64,000 bases of DNA, taken from Microbacterium hominis NBRC 15708. GTDB lineage: Bacteria > Actinomycetota > Actinomycetes > Actinomycetales > Microbacteriaceae. This document shows positions 25,295-34,111 of this stretch, in pieces. The first letter of the stretch is position 1. Each line of letters starts with the position of its first letter. Location: the NCBI RefSeq assembly GCF_001592125.1, contig NZ_BCWI01000001.1:124001-188000 (forward strand), read 5' to 3'. A program made the position numbers and the translations under genes. The notes beneath the pieces were generated by a model. The model was not told where the DNA came from and did no database searches. It saw only the letters and a list, made by a program, of their open reading frames with translations.

Positions 25295-26992
25295 GTGACT
25301 CTCTCCGAACGTCCCTGGTTGTCCTCCTATGCGCCGGGGGTGCCGTCGGAGATCGAGCCCGTCACGCAGACCCTTCCGGACATGCTCGACGAGGCGGTCC
25401 GCACGCATCCGAGCCGGCCCGCGCTCGAGTTCTTCGGGGCCGTGACGACGTACCGCGACCTGGGGCGTGAGGTCGCGCGTGCGGCGGAGGGCCTGCGCAG
25501 ACTCGGCGTGGTCGCCGGCGACCGCGTGGCGCTGATCCTGCCCAACTGCCCTCAGCACATCGTCGCGTTCTACGCGGTGCAGCGCCTCGGGGCGATCGTC
25601 GTCGAGCACAATCCGCGCTACACGGCACCGGAGCTGCGGCACCAGTTCGAGGTGCACCACGCACGCGTGGCGGTCGTGTGGGATGCCGTGGCGGACACCG
25701 TCGCCGACTTCCCCGCGGACATCCGTCCGAACCACATCGTCGCCGTGCGCATGATCGACGCGATGCCGCGCCGCACCCGCCTGGCGCTGCGGCTGCCGGT
25801 GAAGAAGGCGCGCGACGCGCGGAACGCACTCTCGGCGCGTCCCCGGGCGAAGGGGGTGCGCACGTGGGCGGAGCTCGCCTCGTCGCGTCCGCTCGCGCGG
25901 CGACACCCCCGTCCCGCCGTGGACGACGTCGCCGCACTCCAGTTCACCAGCGGCACCACGGGGACTCCGAAGGCCGCGATCCTCACCCACCGCAATCTGC
26001 GCTCGAACGCGGCGCAGTCCGCCGCGTGGGTGCCCGACCTCGTGCCGGGGCGCGAGGTGTTCTACGCGGTCCTCCCGCTCTTCCACGCCTACGGGCTCAC
26101 GCTGTGCCTCACGACGGCGCTGTCGGTCGGCGCCCGCATCGTGCTGTTCCCGACCTTCGATGTGGGGATGACGCTGGACGCGATCCGGCGGACGCCGCCG
26201 ACCTTCCTCGCCGCCGTCCCGCCGATCTACGACGCTCTCGCCCGGGCGACGGCGCGCGAGGGCGTCGACCTCTCGAGCCTGCGCAACGCGATCTCGGGGG
26301 CGATGTCGCTGCCGCCGTCCACGGTGCTGCGGTGGGAGGAGGCCACGGGCGGTCTCATCGTCGAGGGCTACGGGATGACGGAGTCGTCGCCGATCAGTCT
26401 CGGCAACCCGATGGGGCCGCGGCGTCGGCCCGGAACGGTCGGCGTCCCGTTCCCGAGCACCGAGATCCGCGTGGTCGACCCCGCCGATCCGGCACGCGAC
26501 CTCCAGGTCGGTGAGGAGGGGGAGCTGCTCGTGCGCGGTCCGCAGGTGTTCCAGGGGTACTGGAACCAGCCCGGCGAGACGGCGACCGCGCTCCTGGCGG
26601 GCGGATGGCTGCGCACCGGTGACATCGTGGCCGTGGATGCCGACGGATTCGTGACCGTCGTCGACCGGCTCAAGGAGCTGATCATCAGCGGTGGCTTCAA
26701 CATCAGCCCGAGCGAGGTGGAGAACGCGCTGCTGCTGCATCCGGATGTGGCGGACGCGGCCGCCGTGGGGATCCCCCGTTCGGACGGCTCGGAGACGGTC
26801 ACGGCGGCCGTCGTGATGCGGGAGGGGTCGGTGTTCGACGCCGACGAGATCCGCGCGTTCACGCGGGCGCATCTGGCGGCGTACAAGGTGCCGCGGGCGG
26901 TCGTGGAGTTCGACGCACTGCCGCGCTCGCTCGTCGGCAAGGTGATCCGCCGCGAGGTGCGCGAGGAGGTCCTCCGGCGCCGGCGGCCGTGA
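25295..26992 (+). CDS. Long-chain fatty-acid-CoA ligase (AMP-forming, FadD type)
   Basis: A 565-residue adenylate-forming enzyme that activates a carboxylic acid, most likely a fatty acid, to its CoA thioester through an acyl-AMP. The P-loop is TSGTTGTPKAAILTH (about 218-232), the A5-like motif is EGYGMTESSP (about 354-363), then GWLRTGDI and DRLKELIISGGFNISPSEVE, with the catalytic lysine of the C-domain in GKVIRREV near the end. Length and motifs match FadD acyl-CoA ligases. Chain length is not determinable. It is leaderless by its TAGCCT -10 and converges on the Nudix gene with only 3 bp between the stops. Confidence 0.92.
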   Translation: MTLSERPWLSSYAPGVPSEIEPVTQTLPDMLDEAVRTHPSRPALEFFGAVTTYRDLGREVARAAEGLRRLGVVAGDRVALILPNCPQHIVAFYAVQRLGAIVVEHNPRYTAPELRHQFEVHHARVAVVWDAVADTVADFPADIRPNHIVAVRMIDAMPRRTRLALRLPVKKARDARNALSARPRAKGVRTWAELASSRPLARRHPRPAVDDVAALQFTSGTTGTPKAAILTHRNLRSNAAQSAAWVPDLVPGREVFYAVLPLFHAYGLTLCLTTALSVGARIVLFPTFDVGMTLDAIRRTPPTFLAAVPPIYDALARATAREGVDLSSLRNAISGAMSLPPSTVLRWEEATGGLIVEGYGMTESSPISLGNPMGPRRRPGTVGVPFPSTEIRVVDPADPARDLQVGEEGELLVRGPQVFQGYWNQPGETATALLAGGWLRTGDIVAVDADGFVTVVDRLKELIISGGFNISPSEVENALLLHPDVADAAAVGIPRSDGSETVTAAVVMREGSVFDADEIRAFTRAHLAAYKVPRAVVEFDALPRSLVGKVIRREVREEVLRRRRP

Positions 26993-26995
26993 CGG

Positions 26996-27469
26996 TCAGC
27001 GGCCGCCCGCGAAGGCGGCCGGATCGTCCTCGGCCAGGGCGAGGGCGATCTTGCGGACGTGGGCCTGCTCCACGTCGGTGAGCTCGCCCAGCCCGTACCA
27101 TCCGACCTCGGTGAGCTCCCCGTCGGCGGGATGAGGCTCGCCCGAGACCCAGTCGCAGCGGAACACGAGGTCGAGGTAGTCGACCTGGTCGCCGTTGGCG
27201 TACGTGATGCGGGGCAGCTGCTGCACGAGCGCGAGCCGCGTCGCGCGCACCGTGACACCGGCCTCTTCGCGGCACTCCCGGACGGCGGCGTCCGCGGGCT
27301 CCTCACCGGGGTCGACGATGCCCGAGACGCTCTGCCAGGCGCCGTTGTCGGCGCGTCTTCCGAGCAGCACCTTCTCGTCCTTGAAGACGACGGCCGTCAC
27401 TCCCACCAGCGGCAGCGGGGCGCCGCCGATCTTCTCGCGGAGGGACAGGACGAACTCGGGGGTGGCCAT
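26996..27469 (-). CDS. Nudix hydrolase
   Basis: A 157-residue Nudix protein. The 23-residue Nudix box runs from Gly50 to Val72 and includes GEEPADAAVRECREEAGV with the metal-binding REECREE-type core (RECREE). Upstream, VFKDEKVLLGRR and WQSVSG are the usual strands. The substrate could be an NTP, NDP-sugar or mutagenic nucleotide and cannot be assigned. The ATG at 27469 lies 6 nt after a TAGGCT -10. A 10-bp dyad sits just upstream of that. It is divergent from dnaE and convergent with the acyl-CoA ligase gene. Confidence 0.93.
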   Translation of the reverse strand: MATPEFVLSLREKIGGAPLPLVGVTAVVFKDEKVLLGRRADNGAWQSVSGIVDPGEEPADAAVRECREEAGVTVRATRLALVQQLPRITYANGDQVDYLDLVFRCDWVSGEPHPADGELTEVGWYGLGELTDVEQAHVRKIALALAEDDPAAFAGGR

Positions 27470-27475
27470 ACGCTC

Positions 27476-27481
27476 AGCCTA
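27476..27481 (-). promoter_or_regulatory. Putative -10 (TAGGCT) of the Nudix gene
   Basis: Minus-strand TAGGCT ends 6 nt before the ATG at 27469. Confidence 0.5.
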
Positions 27482-27486
27482 GGTCT

Positions 27487-27509
27487 CTCACCCTCAGGTT
27501 GAGGGTGAG
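27487..27509. promoter_or_regulatory. 10-bp dyad between the Nudix gene and dnaE (operator candidate)
   Basis: CTCACCCTCA (27487-27496) and TGAGGGTGAG (27500-27509) form a perfect inverted repeat with a 3-nt centre. It overlaps the expected -35 region of the Nudix promoter and lies about 53 bp upstream of the dnaE -10. It resembles a regulator half-site pair more than a terminator, as no gene ends here. Confidence 0.5.
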
Positions 27510-27561
27510 GTGAGCTGACGCGCAGCCCCGAGCGTCCCGCCGGCGATGTCGGCGGTGTTCG

Positions 27562-27567
27562 TAGACT
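27562..27567 (+). promoter_or_regulatory. Putative -10 (TAGACT) of dnaE
   Basis: TAGACT ends 6 nt before the dnaE GTG at 27574, the leaderless arrangement. Confidence 0.55.
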
Positions 27568-27573
27568 CGATGG

Positions 27574-30500
27574 GTGGCCACCGACTCCTTCGTTCATCTG
27601 CACGTGCACAGCGAATACTCGATGCTCGACGGGGCGGCGAAGATCGGCGCCATGACCCAGGCGGCGGCCGAGTACGGGATGCCGGCGATCGCGGTGACCG
27701 ACCACGGCAACACCTTCGCCGCGTTCGAGTTCTACAACGCCGCCAAGGCGGCGGGGGTCAAGCCCATCATCGGCCTGGAGGCCTACGTCACTCCCGGCAC
27801 GCACCGCAGCGACAAGTCGCGCGTCGCGTGGGGCTCGCCCGACCAGAAGAGCGATGACGTGTCGGGCTCGGGCGCCTACACGCACATGACGATGTGGAGC
27901 CAGAGCACGGAGGGCATGCACAACCTCTTCCGGCTCAGCTCGCTCTCGAGCATGGAGGGCTACTACTTCAAGCCGCGGATGGACCGCGAGCTGCTCCAGA
28001 CCTACGGCAAGGGGCTCATCGCCACGACGGGGTGCCCCTCCGGCGAGGTGCAGACCCGGCTGCGACTCGGGCAGTACGACGCCGCGCGCGCGGCGGCGGC
28101 GGAGTTCCAGGACATCTTCGGCAAGGAGAACTACTTCGCCGAGATCATGGACCACGGCCTCTCGATCGAGCGCCGCGTGATGACCGACCTCATCCGGCTG
28201 GCGAAGGACCTCGACATCCCGCTCGTCGCGACGAACGACTCGCACTACACGCACCAGCACGAGGCCGACGCGCACGAGGCCCTGCTCTGCGTCCAGTCCG
28301 GCTCGACGCTCGACGACCCGAACCGGTTCAAGTTCGACGGCGACGGCTACTACATCAAGACCGCCGCCGAGATGCGACAGCTGTTCCGCGATCACCCCGA
28401 GGCGTGCGACAACACGCTCCTGATCGCCGAGCGCTGCGAGGTCGAGTTCAACACCTCTGCCAACTACATGCCGCGCTTCCCGGTCCCCGCCGGCGAGACC
28501 GAGGACAGCTGGCTCATCAAGGAGGTCGAGGCGGGGCTGCACTACCGCTATCCCGGCGGCATCCCCGACAAGGTCCGCAAACAGGCCGAGTACGAGACCG
28601 GCATCATCCTGCAGATGGGCTTCCCGGGCTACTTCCTCGTCGTCGCCGACTTCATCAACTGGGCCAAGGACAACGGCATCCGCGTGGGTCCGGGGCGCGG
28701 CTCGGGCGCCGGGTCGATGGTCGCGTACGCCATGCGCATCACCGATCTCGACCCGCTCGAGCACGGCCTCATCTTCGAGCGCTTCCTCAACCCCGACCGC
28801 GTCTCCATGCCCGACTTCGACGTCGACTTCGATGACCGTCGCCGCGGCGAGGTGATCGACTACGTGACCGCGAAGTACGGCTCCGAACGCGTCGCCCAGA
28901 TCGTCACCTACGGCACCATCAAGTCGAAGCAGGCCCTCAAGGATGCCGGCCGCGTGCTCGGCTTCCCGTTCAGCATGGGGGAGCGGCTGACCAAGGCCAT
29001 GCCTCCGGCGGTGATGGGCAAGGACATGCCGCTGTCGGGCATGTACGACAGCGCCCACCCGCGTTTCAAGGAGGCGAGCGAGTTCCGCTCGCTCATCGAC
29101 ACCGACCCCGAGGCCAAGACGGTGTTCGATCGCGCGCTGGGTCTGGAGGGTCTGAAACGTCAGTGGGGCGTGCACGCGGCGGGCGTCATCATGTCCAGCG
29201 AGCCGCTGCTGGACATCATCCCGATCATGCGCCGCGAGCAGGACGGCCAGATCGTCACCCAGTTCGACTATCCGTCGTGCGAGGCCCTCGGGCTGATCAA
29301 GATGGACTTCCTGGGCCTTCGCAACCTGACGATCATCTCCGACGCGCTCGACAACATCCGCCTGAACCGCGGGGAGGAGCTCGACCTCGAGCACCTGACT
29401 CTGGACGACCGCGACGCCTACGATCTGCTCACCCGCGGTGACACGCTCGGCGTCTTCCAGCTCGACGGCGGACCGATGCGGGCGCTGCTGCGGCTGATGA
29501 AGCCCGACAACTTCGAGGACATCTCGGCCGTCATCGCGCTGTACCGCCCCGGTCCCATGGGCGCGAACTCGCACACCAACTACGCGCTGCGCAAGAACGG
29601 CCAGCAGCCCATCACCCCGATCCACCCGGAGCTCGAGGAGCCGCTGCGCGACATCCTCGACACCACCTACGGCCTGATCATCTATCAGGAGCAGGTCATG
29701 GCGATCGCGCAGAAGGTGGCGGGTTTCTCGCTCGGACAGGCCGACATCCTGCGTCGCGCCATGGGCAAGAAGAAGAAGTCCGAGCTCGACAAGCAGTATG
29801 AGGGCTTCTCCGGAGGCATGAAGGAGCGCGGGTACGGCGAGGCGGCCGTCCAGGCGCTGTGGGACATCCTCCTGCCCTTCTCCGACTACGCGTTCAACAA
29901 GGCGCACTCCGCGGCCTACGGACTCGTCTCGTACTGGACGGCGTATCTCAAGGCCCACTACCCGGCCGAGTACATGGCCGCCCTGCTGACCAGCGTCGGC
30001 GACTCCAAGGACAAGATGGCGGTGTACCTCAACGAGTGCCGCCGCATGGGCATCCGGGTGCTCCCGCCCGACGTCAGCGAGTCGATCCGCTACTTCGCGG
30101 CCGTCGGCGAGGACATCCGCTTCGGCCTCGGTGCCGTCCGCAACGTCGGCGCCAACGTCGTCGACGGCATCGTCGAGGCGCGCGGTGAGGAGGGCTTCTC
30201 GAGCTTCCACCACTTCCTCGACACGGTGCCGATGCACGTCGCCAACAAGCGCACCGTCGAGTCGCTCATCAAGGCGGGCGCCTTCGACTCGATGGGCGAC
30301 ACGCGTCGCGCGCTGCTCGAGGTGCACGAGGATGCCGTCGAGGCCGCCGTCGACCGCAAACGCAACGAGGCCCAGGGCGCCATCGGGTTCGACTTCGACA
30401 GTCTCTACGACGCCGCCGAGGAAGTCGTCCCGCCGAAGGTGCCGCCGCGGCCCGAGTGGACGAAGAAGGACAAGCTGGCCTTCGAGCGCGAGATGCTCGG

Positions 30501-31092
30501 CCTGTACGTCTCCGATCACCCGCTGGCCGGCCTGGAGATCCCGCTCGCGAAGCACGCGTCGCTCTCGATCCACGATCTGCTCTCCTCCGACGACATCAAC
30601 GACGGCGACATCGTGACGGTGGCCGGGCTCGTGACGAGCGTGCAGCACCGCGTCGCGAAGCAGAGCGGCAACCCGTACGGCATGATCACCGTCGAGGACT
30701 TCGACGGTGAGGTCACCGTGATGTTCATGGGGAAGACCTACACGGAGTTCCAGTCGATGCTCGTGGCGGACAGCATCCTCGTCGTGCGGGGGCGCGTGTC
30801 GCGGCGCGACGACGGCCTCAACCTGCACGGTCAGTCCGCGTTCTCGCCCGATCTCGGCTCCGTGGACGCCACCGGCTCGCTCGTGCTCCTCATGCCGGAA
30901 CATCGCGCCACCGAGCGGATCGTCACCGAACTGGCCCAGGTGTTCTCGCGGCATCCGGGCGACACCGAGGTGACGCTCAAGCTCCACAAGAGCGGCGTGG
31001 CGAAGGTGTTCGAGGTGCCCGCCCAGGTGCGCGTGACCGTCGATCTCTACGGTGAGCTGAAGGGCCTTCTCGGACCGCAATGTCTCGGCTGA
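27574..31092 (+). CDS. dnaE: DNA polymerase III alpha subunit DnaE1
   Basis: Replicative DNA polymerase, 1172 residues, the usual DnaE1 size. The N-terminal PHP domain begins FVHLHVHSEYSMLDG (His8, His10) and in Actinobacteria provides proofreading exonuclease activity in cis. The catalytic palm has PDFDVDFDD (about 411-419) with the metal-binding aspartates. GPGRGSGAGS precedes it and the FNKAHSAAYG helix-hairpin region follows near 770. A C-terminal OB fold (about 1010-1085, VTVAGLVTSVQHRV) and tail complete it. The GTG start is set by a TAGACT -10 and the start of the PHP domain. It is divergent from the Nudix gene, a housekeeping partner by position only. Confidence 0.98.
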   Translation: MATDSFVHLHVHSEYSMLDGAAKIGAMTQAAAEYGMPAIAVTDHGNTFAAFEFYNAAKAAGVKPIIGLEAYVTPGTHRSDKSRVAWGSPDQKSDDVSGSGAYTHMTMWSQSTEGMHNLFRLSSLSSMEGYYFKPRMDRELLQTYGKGLIATTGCPSGEVQTRLRLGQYDAARAAAAEFQDIFGKENYFAEIMDHGLSIERRVMTDLIRLAKDLDIPLVATNDSHYTHQHEADAHEALLCVQSGSTLDDPNRFKFDGDGYYIKTAAEMRQLFRDHPEACDNTLLIAERCEVEFNTSANYMPRFPVPAGETEDSWLIKEVEAGLHYRYPGGIPDKVRKQAEYETGIILQMGFPGYFLVVADFINWAKDNGIRVGPGRGSGAGSMVAYAMRITDLDPLEHGLIFERFLNPDRVSMPDFDVDFDDRRRGEVIDYVTAKYGSERVAQIVTYGTIKSKQALKDAGRVLGFPFSMGERLTKAMPPAVMGKDMPLSGMYDSAHPRFKEASEFRSLIDTDPEAKTVFDRALGLEGLKRQWGVHAAGVIMSSEPLLDIIPIMRREQDGQIVTQFDYPSCEALGLIKMDFLGLRNLTIISDALDNIRLNRGEELDLEHLTLDDRDAYDLLTRGDTLGVFQLDGGPMRALLRLMKPDNFEDISAVIALYRPGPMGANSHTNYALRKNGQQPITPIHPELEEPLRDILDTTYGLIIYQEQVMAIAQKVAGFSLGQADILRRAMGKKKKSELDKQYEGFSGGMKERGYGEAAVQALWDILLPFSDYAFNKAHSAAYGLVSYWTAYLKAHYPAEYMAALLTSVGDSKDKMAVYLNECRRMGIRVLPPDVSESIRYFAAVGEDIRFGLGAVRNVGANVVDGIVEARGEEGFSSFHHFLDTVPMHVANKRTVESLIKAGAFDSMGDTRRALLEVHEDAVEAAVDRKRNEAQGAIGFDFDSLYDAAEEVVPPKVPPRPEWTKKDKLAFEREMLGLYVSDHPLAGLEIPLAKHASLSIHDLLSSDDINDGDIVTVAGLVTSVQHRVAKQSGNPYGMITVEDFDGEVTVMFMGKTYTEFQSMLVADSILVVRGRVSRRDDGLNLHGQSAFSPDLGSVDATGSLVLLMPEHRATERIVTELAQVFSRHPGDTEVTLKLHKSGVAKVFEVPAQVRVTVDLYGELKGLLGPQCLG

Positions 31093-31109
31093 CGCCGCGA
31101 CGGTCCGAG

Positions 31110-31115
31110 TAGGAT
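31110..31115 (+). promoter_or_regulatory. Putative -10 (TAGGAT) downstream of dnaE
   Basis: TAGGAT lies 34 nt before the GTG at 31150. The leader holds GGAAGG, 9 nt before that GTG. Confidence 0.45.
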
Positions 31116-31149
31116 CGCAGTCGAGTTCTGATCCGGAAGGATGCGTCAC

Positions 31150-32265
31150 GTGACCGACGAGAAGCCCACCCCCGACCCCGCCGACGACAGCGCGACGGAG
31201 GACGCCACCGTCTCCGTCCCTGCGGCGGCCGGCCCGGACGACGAGCCGACGGCCGCGCACGCGGAGCAGCCGGCCACGGAGCCCGCAGAGCAGCCCGCCG
31301 CGCAGTCCGACGAGCAGCCCGCTGCCCGGCCCGCGGCGTCGGACGACGACCCCGACGTGTCTTACGCGACCTTCTCCGAGGCGTTCCAGGCGATCACCGA
31401 CGGGCCCGACGGCGTCGACGAGGCCGCGTCGCCGCAGTACGGCGTCGGTCCCTTCTCGGTGCGGGAGGTCTCGCTGGGCGCGATCTGGCTGGTGGCGTTC
31501 GTCGTCTCGTTCTTCCCGATCTACAGCTACGGCAACCGCGGCTGGGGCCCCTCGGTCTGGACGGGCATCGACTGGGTGCTGACGATCGGCGTGCCCACCG
31601 TGGCCGTCTTCCTGATCGGTCTGCGCCGGCTCTCGCCGCAGGGCATCCGTCGCGTCGGCTCGCTCGGCATCGACCAGTTCGCCTCCGTGGCCTTCACCGT
31701 CTCGTCCGTCGTCTGGCTCGGCATCCTGTGGAGCTCGTTCGTCTCGCTCGGCGGCGGAAGCGTCTTCCTGGCCACCTGGGTCGTCTGGGTGGAGTTCATC
31801 CTCATGCTCGCCGGGGTCGTACTCACCGTGTTCGCGCCGTTGCTGCCCACGGTCGGGGAGGACTTCCGTTACCGGACCGAGGTTCCGGCCCACCGCTACG
31901 CGCGCCCGGCGCGTCCCGTCGTCGCGCGGCCCGCGGCCGCCCGTCCCGCCGTCGCCGCCGCACCGACCGCCGCCGCGGCGACCGGCGCCGACGCGGCGGC
32001 GGGCACCGCCACCGGTGTCGTCGAGCCCGTCACCGAGACGACCGTCCTCGACGAGACCGTCGTCGCCCCCGCTGCGTCGCAGGCGTTCTGGGCTCTCGCC
32101 CCCGTCGAGCGCGACGTCGTCGATGAGAACGGCGCCCCGCTGTTCCGCATCGGACCGACGGCGTGGGCGCTCGTCATCGAGGATCGCGGTGACACGTACG
32201 TCGTGCGCCACGAAGACGGACGCATCGGCTACCTCACCGACGTCTCCGGCGTCACACGCGGGTAG
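31150..32265 (+). CDS. Four-helix membrane protein with acidic Pro/Ala/Gln N-terminus, function unknown
   Basis: No family was recognised. The 371-residue protein has a low-complexity N-terminal third rich in Asp, Ala, Pro and repeated EQPA units (about 35-65), likely disordered. A region at about 105-225 follows with four predicted transmembrane helices. After an Ala/Pro linker comes a soluble C-terminal domain (about 315-371) with LFRIGPTAWALVIEDRGDTY and VRHEDGRIGYLTDVSG. The GTG at 31150 is chosen because GGAAGG lies 9 nt upstream; the in-frame ATG at 31141 abuts that site. It sits between dnaE and hisD, and its TAG forms the start of the hisD -10. Conservation elsewhere in Microbacteriaceae is likely but untested. 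Confidence 0.8.
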   Translation: MTDEKPTPDPADDSATEDATVSVPAAAGPDDEPTAAHAEQPATEPAEQPAAQSDEQPAARPAASDDDPDVSYATFSEAFQAITDGPDGVDEAASPQYGVGPFSVREVSLGAIWLVAFVVSFFPIYSYGNRGWGPSVWTGIDWVLTIGVPTVAVFLIGLRRLSPQGIRRVGSLGIDQFASVAFTVSSVVWLGILWSSFVSLGGGSVFLATWVVWVEFILMLAGVVLTVFAPLLPTVGEDFRYRTEVPAHRYARPARPVVARPAAARPAVAAAPTAAAATGADAAAGTATGVVEPVTETTVLDETVVAPAASQAFWALAPVERDVVDENGAPLFRIGPTAWALVIEDRGDTYVVRHEDGRIGYLTDVSGVTRG

Positions 32266-32268
32266 CCT
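32263..32268 (+). promoter_or_regulatory. Putative -10 (TAGCCT) of hisD
   Basis: TAGCCT ends 6 nt before the hisD ATG at 32275. Its first three bases are the stop codon of the preceding gene. Confidence 0.5.
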
Positions 32269-32274
32269 GGACGG

Positions 32275-33591
32275 ATGCTCCGCACCATCGATCTGCGCGG
32301 TCGCGACCTGACCACCGCGCAGCTGCTCTCGGCCGTGCCGCGTGCACAGGCCGCCCGCGCCGAGGCGCTGCAGGCCGCCTCCGACATCGTCGCGGACGTG
32401 CGCGAGCGCGGGGAGGCGTCGCTGCGCGACCAGGCTGCCCGCTTCGACCGCGTCACCGACCACGACATCCGGGTGCCCGCCGCGCACCTCGACGAGGCGC
32501 TCGAGCACCTCGACCCGACCGTCCGGCGTGCGCTCGAGGAGGCGATCCGCCGCGTGCGCATCGCCTCCGCCGCGCAGGTGCCGCCCCCCACGACGACGGA
32601 TCTGGGGCCGGGAGCACGCGTCGAGCAGCGCTGGCAACCGGTGCGGCGCGCCGGCGTGTACGTGCCCGGCGGGAAGGCGGTCTACCCGTCGAGCGTCGTG
32701 ATGAACGTCGTCCCGGCGCAGGTGGCCGGCGTTGGCGAGGTGGCGCTGGCGTCGCCGCCGCAGGCCGAGTTCGGCGGGCGGGTGCACCCCGACATCCTGG
32801 CGGCGGCACGGCTGCTGGGCGTCACGGAGGTGTACGCGATCGGCGGTGCCGGGGCCGTCGGGGCCTACGCGTACGGCGTGGAGAGCATCGGACTCGATCC
32901 CGTGGATGTCGTGACGGGCCCGGGCAACAATTTCGTCGCTGCCGCGAAGCGCGCCGTCGGCGGCCTGGTCGGCACCGACTCCGAGGCCGGCGCGACGGAG
33001 ATCCTCATCGTCGCGGACGAGTCGGCGGATGCCGCGCTCGTCGCCGTCGACCTGATCAGCCAGGCCGAGCACGACGAGCAGGCGTCCGCGGTGCTCGTGA
33101 CCTGGTCGCCCGAGCTCGCCGAGAGCGTGCGGGCGCAGGTCGCCGAGCGCGTCGAGCGCACGCGCAACGGAGCCCGCGCGCGCGTGGCGCTGAACGGCCC
33201 CCAGTCCGCCGTCGTCCTCGTCGACGACCTCGCGGTGGCGACCGCGTTCAGCAACGCCTACGCCCCCGAGCACCTCGAGCTGCACCTGCGCGCCCCGCGG
33301 CCCGAGGACTTCGTCAACGCGGGAGCGGTCTTCGTCGGCGAGAACTCGCCGGTGAGCCTCGGCGACTATCTCGCGGGCAGTAACCACGTCCTTCCCACCG
33401 GTGGTCAGGCGCGGTACGCCGCCGGGCTGTCGGCATCCACGTTCCTGCGACCGCAGCAGGTGATCGCGTACGACCGTGAGGCCCTGCGCGCCGTGCACGA
33501 CGGGATCGTGGCCCTCGCGGTCGCCGAGGAGCTGCCGGCGCACGGCGAAGCCGTGACGGCCCGATTCGCCGACGTGCGGGCGGGGGAGTAG
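32275..33591 (+). CDS. hisD: Histidinol dehydrogenase
   Basis: Zinc enzyme that oxidises L-histidinol to L-histidine in two NAD-dependent steps. The 438-residue protein has the expected Rossmann-type core with GPGNNFVAAAKR (about 218-229), the AEHDEQASAVLVT signature and NAYAPEHLELH, and the late segment HVLPTGG (about 371-377). The start follows a TAGCCT -10. No other his gene is nearby, though in many Actinobacteria hisD starts a his operon; here nrdR follows after 3 nt. Confidence 0.96.
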   Translation: MLRTIDLRGRDLTTAQLLSAVPRAQAARAEALQAASDIVADVRERGEASLRDQAARFDRVTDHDIRVPAAHLDEALEHLDPTVRRALEEAIRRVRIASAAQVPPPTTTDLGPGARVEQRWQPVRRAGVYVPGGKAVYPSSVVMNVVPAQVAGVGEVALASPPQAEFGGRVHPDILAAARLLGVTEVYAIGGAGAVGAYAYGVESIGLDPVDVVTGPGNNFVAAAKRAVGGLVGTDSEAGATEILIVADESADAALVAVDLISQAEHDEQASAVLVTWSPELAESVRAQVAERVERTRNGARARVALNGPQSAVVLVDDLAVATAFSNAYAPEHLELHLRAPRPEDFVNAGAVFVGENSPVSLGDYLAGSNHVLPTGGQARYAAGLSASTFLRPQQVIAYDREALRAVHDGIVALAVAEELPAHGEAVTARFADVRAGE

Positions 33592-33594
33592 CTC

Positions 33595-34059
33595 GTGCAC
33601 TGTCCCTTCTGCCGACACGCCGACTCGCGCGTCATCGACTCCCGCACGAGCGACGACGGACTCAGCATCCGCCGCCGCCGGCAGTGCCCGCAATGCGGCG
33701 GCCGGTTCACGACCATCGAGACCGCGAGCCTCAACGTCATCAAGCGCTCCGGGGTCATCGAGCCGTTCAGTCGCGAGAAGGTCATGTCAGGCGTGCGCAA
33801 GGCCTGCCAGGGTCGCCCCGTGACCGAGGCCGACCTCGCGGTGCTCGCTCAGGCGGTCGAGGAGTCGGTTCGCCAGACCGGCGCGTCGCAGATCGACACG
33901 AACGAGATCGGGCTGACCATCCTCGGTCCCCTCCGCGATCTCGACGAGGTCGCCTACCTGCGATTCGCCAGCGTCTACCAGGCGTTCGACTCGCTGGAGG
34001 ACTTCGAAGCCTCGATCGCCCAGCTGCGCGCCGACCACGCGCGCGACGCCGCCGACTAG
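33595..34059 (+). CDS. nrdR: Transcriptional repressor NrdR
   Basis: Zinc and ATP-cone repressor of ribonucleotide reductase genes. The 154-residue protein has an N-terminal zinc ribbon with Cys3, Cys6, Cys31 and Cys34 and the basic RIRRRR-type stretch (SIRRRRQC). An ATP-cone domain spans about 48-140 ([20 protein letters not shown]). It senses ATP/dATP and binds tandem NrdR boxes. The GTG start directly follows hisD, and no nrd genes are in the window. The pair hisD-nrdR is probably one transcript. Confidence 0.96.
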   Translation: MHCPFCRHADSRVIDSRTSDDGLSIRRRRQCPQCGGRFTTIETASLNVIKRSGVIEPFSREKVMSGVRKACQGRPVTEADLAVLAQAVEESVRQTGASQIDTNEIGLTILGPLRDLDEVAYLRFASVYQAFDSLEDFEASIAQLRADHARDAAD

Positions 34060-34097
34060 ACACGGCGCCCGCGCGCGGCACGTCGGGACGCGAGCCC

Positions 34098-34103
34098 TAG
34101 GCT
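34098..34103 (+). promoter_or_regulatory. Putative -10 (TAGGCT) of pyrD
   Basis: TAGGCT ends 8 nt before the pyrD ATG at 34112. Confidence 0.5.
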
Positions 34104-34111
34104 GGGAGCCG

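Noticed and set aside
27397-33693. A 2098-codon open frame on the minus strand across dnaE, the membrane protein gene and hisD
   Set aside because: It is antisense to well-supported genes with intact motifs. Long spurious frames are expected in DNA of about 70% GC, and its translation is a low-complexity Arg/Val/Asp/His-rich sequence.
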